A stretch of 9,175 bases of DNA from Bacillota bacterium. Its GTDB lineage: Bacteria; Bacillota; Clostridia; Christensenellales; UMGS416. A program made the translations under genes and the position numbers. Below, in pieces: positions 6,958-9,175 of this stretch. The DNA lies in the NCBI GenBank assembly GCA_023409755.1, contig JAEYRA010000159.1, positions 1 to 9,175 of the forward strand, given 5' to 3'. Below the pieces are notes generated by a model, which ran no database searches, had not been told where the DNA came from, and saw only the letters and a list, made by a program, of their open reading frames with translations. How positions within the stretch are numbered: position 1 is the stretch's first letter; every line of letters begins with the position of its first letter.

Positions 6958-7998
6958 TCAAAACTCGATGACGATCTTTTTCTTGGCCTGGCGTTCCTCC
7001 ACAAGGCGGAAGGCATCTAAAATGCTGGCAAAGGGCACAACGTCGGAGATGAAGTCGGCAGGGTTCAGTACCCCTAGCTCCATCCAGTTGAGCACCTGCC
7101 CATGGGCCTGAGATTCCTCCAACTTGGAGGGCCACTGCACGAACTGCAGCGTCCAGTTGTATGGCGCACGGCTCCAGTCAAGCTGGGTCGTGAGATCCGG
7201 CGAGATGCCGTAGCAGCAGACCTTACCGTTGTAGCGCACCAGCTCCAGCCCCAGGTTCAGAAGCTCGTTGACGCCGGCGGCATCCACCACGTAGTCCACC
7301 CCATCGGGGCAAAGACCGCGCACGATCTCCCGCGGGTCCACCGCGCCGCTATCGAGCGCCACATCGGCCCCCATGCGGCGGGCGTCCTCCAGCTTCTCCG
7401 CCTTGCGGTCGAAGACGATGATGGGACCCAAGCCCAGCAGCTTGCAGAAGCGGATGAAGCACAGGCCCACCGGCCCCGCACCGAAGACGACGACGCTGGA
7501 GTTGGCCTCCATGCCGAAGCGGCGGATGGCGCTCAGCACCTCACGGAAGGTCACAATCATCGTGGCATTCACCGATGAGATGGACTCCGGCACGATCTGC
7601 TGGGCGTGGTAACCCTCGTTGTACCCCGGCAGGCCGGGGCCTCGTCCAGCCAGCGCCTGGGCCCGCCAGTCGCCCACCACCGCATACTCGGAGTACGCCC
7701 CCCAGGCCGAGTGGATGCCGCCGGTCATCCCCTCCAGGAAGGGCAGCAGCACCCGGTCACCGGGCTGGAAGCTCGTGACGTTCCGGCCCACCTCCACCAC
7801 CCGGCCCACACCCTCATGCCCGAGGATGGCCGGGTAGTCATGGTACCCCTTGAACTGCCGGTGGATGAGCTTGAGGTCGGTGCCATTGCACACGCCGCAG
7901 GCTTCCATGCGCACCAGCGCGTGGTCGTCGTCGATGGCCGGCACCGGCACCTCGGCCAGGTGCAGGCTGCCGTCCGCTTCCACCACAAAGCTCTTCAT
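6958..7998 (-). CDS. Zinc-type medium-chain alcohol/polyol dehydrogenase lacking the structural-zinc lobe
   Basis: MDR-superfamily oxidoreductase, 346 residues, the usual length for sorbitol/threonine-dehydrogenase-like members. Seen: N-terminal catalytic domain with Cys37 in ACGVCNGTD and His61-Glu62 in GHEGVGRVVEVG, the expected catalytic-zinc ligands; GDRV at 80-83; and a Rossmann domain with FGAGPVG at 172-178, followed by IIVFDRK, whose Asp197 at the end of beta-2 favours NAD over NADP. The segment after GDRV (84-110), where zinc ADHs normally carry four cysteines for the structural zinc, contains none, so this is a one-zinc enzyme. The start ATG at 7998 has GGAGG seven bases upstream; a longer frame to 8022 would run into the previous gene. 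It follows the glycosidase by only 13 bases. The substrate is probably a sugar, polyol or uronate released or derived by that enzyme, by context only. Confidence 0.9.
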   Translation of the reverse strand: MKSFVVEADGSLHLAEVPVPAIDDDHALVRMEACGVCNGTDLKLIHRQFKGYHDYPAILGHEGVGRVVEVGRNVTSFQPGDRVLLPFLEGMTGGIHSAWGAYSEYAVVGDWRAQALAGRGPGLPGYNEGYHAQQIVPESISSVNATMIVTFREVLSAIRRFGMEANSSVVVFGAGPVGLCFIRFCKLLGLGPIIVFDRKAEKLEDARRMGADVALDSGAVDPREIVRGLCPDGVDYVVDAAGVNELLNLGLELVRYNGKVCCYGISPDLTTQLDWSRAPYNWTLQFVQWPSKLEESQAHGQVLNWMELGVLNPADFISDVVPFASILDAFRLVEERQAKKKIVIEF

Positions 7999-8011
7999 GT
8001 CCGTTCCTCCC

Positions 8012-8965
8012 TCAGCCCACAAAAGGCGCGGCGGCGGTCTCCATCATCAGTGTAAACGACTGTGCCTCGGTGGAGGTACCGCTGTGGTCAAAGTGCGGCG
8101 AGCCGCAGGCCCCCTGCACAAAGCCAAGAGCATCCACCTTGGCCAGGGCACCTTCCCGCATGCGATGAGCGGCGGGCAGCCAGCTCTCATCCAGCCAGCC
8201 GCCGGCCACACTGTGGTAGATGGCAAAGGCCAGCATCTGCGCCAGGTTCGTCTCCACAAAGGTCGACGGGTCATCCACCACGTCGTGGAAGAGACCATCG
8301 GGCCGCTGGTGGGCAACGCAGCCTTCCAGCACCTCCTTGAGGTAGCCGATCAATTCCTCCCGCTCGGCAGCCATGTCCGCCGGCATCATGCCGATGAGCC
8401 GGGCAAAGCCCGCCGCCGCCCAGCCGTTGCCGCCGCCCCAGCAGGCCTTCCGCCGGAACTCGCCCCGATCCTCACTCCAGATGTGGGCATACATCTTCCG
8501 ATCTGCCAGCCAGAGGCGCTGCCGCAGCCCGTGAATCTGGCGCATGGCTTCGTCAAAGCGGCCATAGACACCCAGCGTCGGCGGCAGCATATAGAGGCTG
8601 TCCGACCACATCTCGCCGGCGTCGGTGTTGTGGTAAAGGGTGCCGTCCTTGGCCCGCGGGGCGGTGTGCAGCAGCCACTCGGCCAGGCGCGTGGCGGCCT
8701 GTGTGTAGCTCTCGTCACCGGTCACCCGTGCGGCGTGCAGCAGAATCTCAGCATGGGAGCCGGGGTCGGTGCTGGCAAACTGGGCCTCCACCATGCCTGG
8801 CCGCCCATCGGCAATCTGCCGTACGACGGAATCGTGGGCAAAGAGCGTGGCCCAGTCCCCCTGCCCGGAATAGAGCAAAGCCTGCCCGGCCACCCCCTGT
8901 TCCCAGCACTGGCGCTGCATGCTCAGCAGTGCGTTCGTCACGCGCGTCATGAGTTCGGTGCCCAT
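8012..8965 (-). CDS. GH105/GH88-like six-hairpin glycosidase (unsaturated uronyl hydrolase-like)
   Basis: (alpha/alpha)6-barrel hydrolase related to YteR/UGL enzymes, which remove unsaturated glucuronyl or galacturonyl residues from pectin or glycosaminoglycan fragments after polysaccharide lyases. It is 317 residues, somewhat shorter than the usual ~350-370, and without a visible signal peptide, hence cytoplasmic. Seen: WEQGVAGQALL at 21-31 (barrel entry helix); Asp67 in STDPGSHAEILLHAARVTGDESY, a plausible counterpart of the first catalytic Asp; Asp122 in WSDSLYMLPP, the expected second Asp; WGGGNGW at 176-182; and GTSTEAQSF at 296-304. The family normally shows W-x-RGNGW; here the Arg is Gly (residue 178), so the substrate may differ. 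The start ATG at 8965 has AGGAGGGG upstream at good spacing; an internal Met at residue 6 is a less likely start. First gene of the four-gene operon. Confidence 0.85.
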   Translation of the reverse strand: MGTELMTRVTNALLSMQRQCWEQGVAGQALLYSGQGDWATLFAHDSVVRQIADGRPGMVEAQFASTDPGSHAEILLHAARVTGDESYTQAATRLAEWLLHTAPRAKDGTLYHNTDAGEMWSDSLYMLPPTLGVYGRFDEAMRQIHGLRQRLWLADRKMYAHIWSEDRGEFRRKACWGGGNGWAAAGFARLIGMMPADMAAEREELIGYLKEVLEGCVAHQRPDGLFHDVVDDPSTFVETNLAQMLAFAIYHSVAGGWLDESWLPAAHRMREGALAKVDALGFVQGACGSPHFDHSGTSTEAQSFTLMMETAAAPFVG

Positions 8966-8991
8966 CGTTGGTCCCCTCCTGTTTTGTTATA

Positions 8992-9003
8992 ATGTACGTA
9001 CAT
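8992..9003. promoter_or_regulatory. Palindromic operator, GntR/AraR-like
   Basis: ATGTACGTACAT, a perfect 12-bp palindrome 27 bases before the glycosidase start, lying where transcription of the operon should begin. The core TGTACGTACA is shared with the AraR operator of Bacillus subtilis (consensus ATTTGTACGTACAAAT). Binding by a GntR- or AraR-like repressor is inferred; no such regulator is in the window. Confidence 0.65.
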
Positions 9004-9032
9004 ATTGTACAGGCAACCACCGTCGTTGTACA
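9004..9032 (-). promoter_or_regulatory. Probable sigma-A promoter of the four-gene operon
   Basis: Minus-strand TGTACA (9032-9027, 4 of 6 matches to -35), a 17-base spacer and TACAAT (9009-9004, 5 of 6 matches to -10). Transcription would start near 8997, inside the palindrome at 8992-9003, leaving a leader of about 32 bases. An alternative (TTGCCT, 19-base spacer, TATAAC) would start inside the RBS and is less likely. A perfect TATAAT also reads on the plus strand at 8988-8993, without a good -35. Confidence 0.55.
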
Positions 9033-9034
9033 GG
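9005..9034. repeat. Direct repeat TTGTACAGG x2, 21 bp apart
   Basis: TTGTACAGG occurs at 9005-9013 and again at 9026-9034. Each contains the palindrome TGTACA, the same core as the operator at 8992-9003. The 21-bp period is two helical turns, so the copies face the same side of the DNA. They also supply the predicted -35 and part of the -10, so the repeat may be regulatory or partly a by-product of the promoter. Confidence 0.6.
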
Positions 9035-9175
9035 GGCATTGTCTATCCATCTCCGTAAACTCCGTTGCATTTCATGTTCTGTTCGACCATTCGGCGGGTA
9101 CAACCCCCAGCAACGGCGCTGGGCACACTATCAAGCCATGCTTCGGACGGGCTGCCAATGAGCCTCGCACACGGC
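9035..9175. other. Right-edge region with no supportable gene
   Basis: About 140 bases upstream of the catabolic operon. No frame shows a recognisable protein end or start; minus-strand frames entering from the edge hit stops within about 14 to 43 codons and resemble nothing I know. One short inverted repeat (CCCAGC / GCTGGG, 6-base loop, about 9101-9118) could be the tail of an upstream terminator but lacks a T-tract. Confidence 0.4.

Noticed and set aside
6944..7135. N-terminal extension of the SMP-30 protein to 7135
   Set aside because: It overlaps the C-terminal part of the dehydrogenase gene, and a strong RBS precedes the ATG at 6943.
8919..9161. Plus-strand 80-codon frame at the right edge, possibly a divergent regulator
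   Set aside because: It starts inside the glycosidase gene and crosses its promoter and operators; the product has no helix-turn-helix or other recognisable feature.
1..9175. CRISPR array, transposon, prophage or defence system
   Set aside because: No spaced repeat series, transposase, integrase, phage or known defence gene is visible on either strand; all large frames are explained by housekeeping, transport or catabolic genes.

Overview
The window (GC-rich, low-GC-Firmicute-type gene content) looks like chromosomal DNA of a high-GC member of the Bacillota, probably class Clostridia. The evidence is a canonical ctsR-mcsA-mcsB-clpC protein quality-control operon, which is a Bacillota hallmark, together with strong AGGAGG-type ribosome binding sites and consensus sigma-A promoter elements. 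No mobile element, CRISPR array, tRNA or rRNA is visible. Genus and species cannot be read from the sequence.

Region 1 (1-3465, minus strand) is the CtsR regulon operon. It reads leftward from a promoter at 3438-3465, through a perfect CtsR operator at 3412-3428, then ctsR, mcsA, mcsB and the first 451 codons of clpC, which runs off the left edge. The first three genes are joined by two 4-base ATGA start/stop overlaps, which implies translational coupling. The encoded system is CtsR repressor, the McsA/McsB protein-arginine kinase pair, and the ClpC unfoldase that delivers phosphoarginine-tagged proteins to ClpP. The operator shows that CtsR represses its own operon.

Region 2 (3430-5102) is a divergent intergenic stretch followed by a plus-strand gene for a full-length, 12-helix MATE-family multidrug/sodium antiporter.

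Region 3 (5103-5401) is a gene-free convergent stretch, unusually dense in perfect or near-perfect hairpins. It contains the probable terminator(s) of the next operon.

Region 4 (5402-9034, minus strand) is a compact, apparently complete four-gene catabolic operon: a GH105/GH88-like glycosidase, a zinc-type medium-chain dehydrogenase without the structural-zinc lobe, an SMP-30/gluconolactonase-type beta-propeller hydrolase, and an isochorismatase-like cysteine hydrolase. All lack visible signal peptides, so they should work in the cytoplasm. A plausible scheme is that the glycosidase releases a sugar or uronate, the dehydrogenase oxidises it (possibly to a lactone), and the SMP-30 protein opens the lactone. 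The role of the isochorismatase-like enzyme in such a route is unexplained. Upstream lies a promoter overlapped by three TGTAC-type sites on the same face of the helix, the likely target of a sugar-responsive (GntR/AraR-like) repressor that is not encoded in the window. This operon is the best candidate here for something undescribed.

Region 5 (9035-9175) holds no gene I can support.
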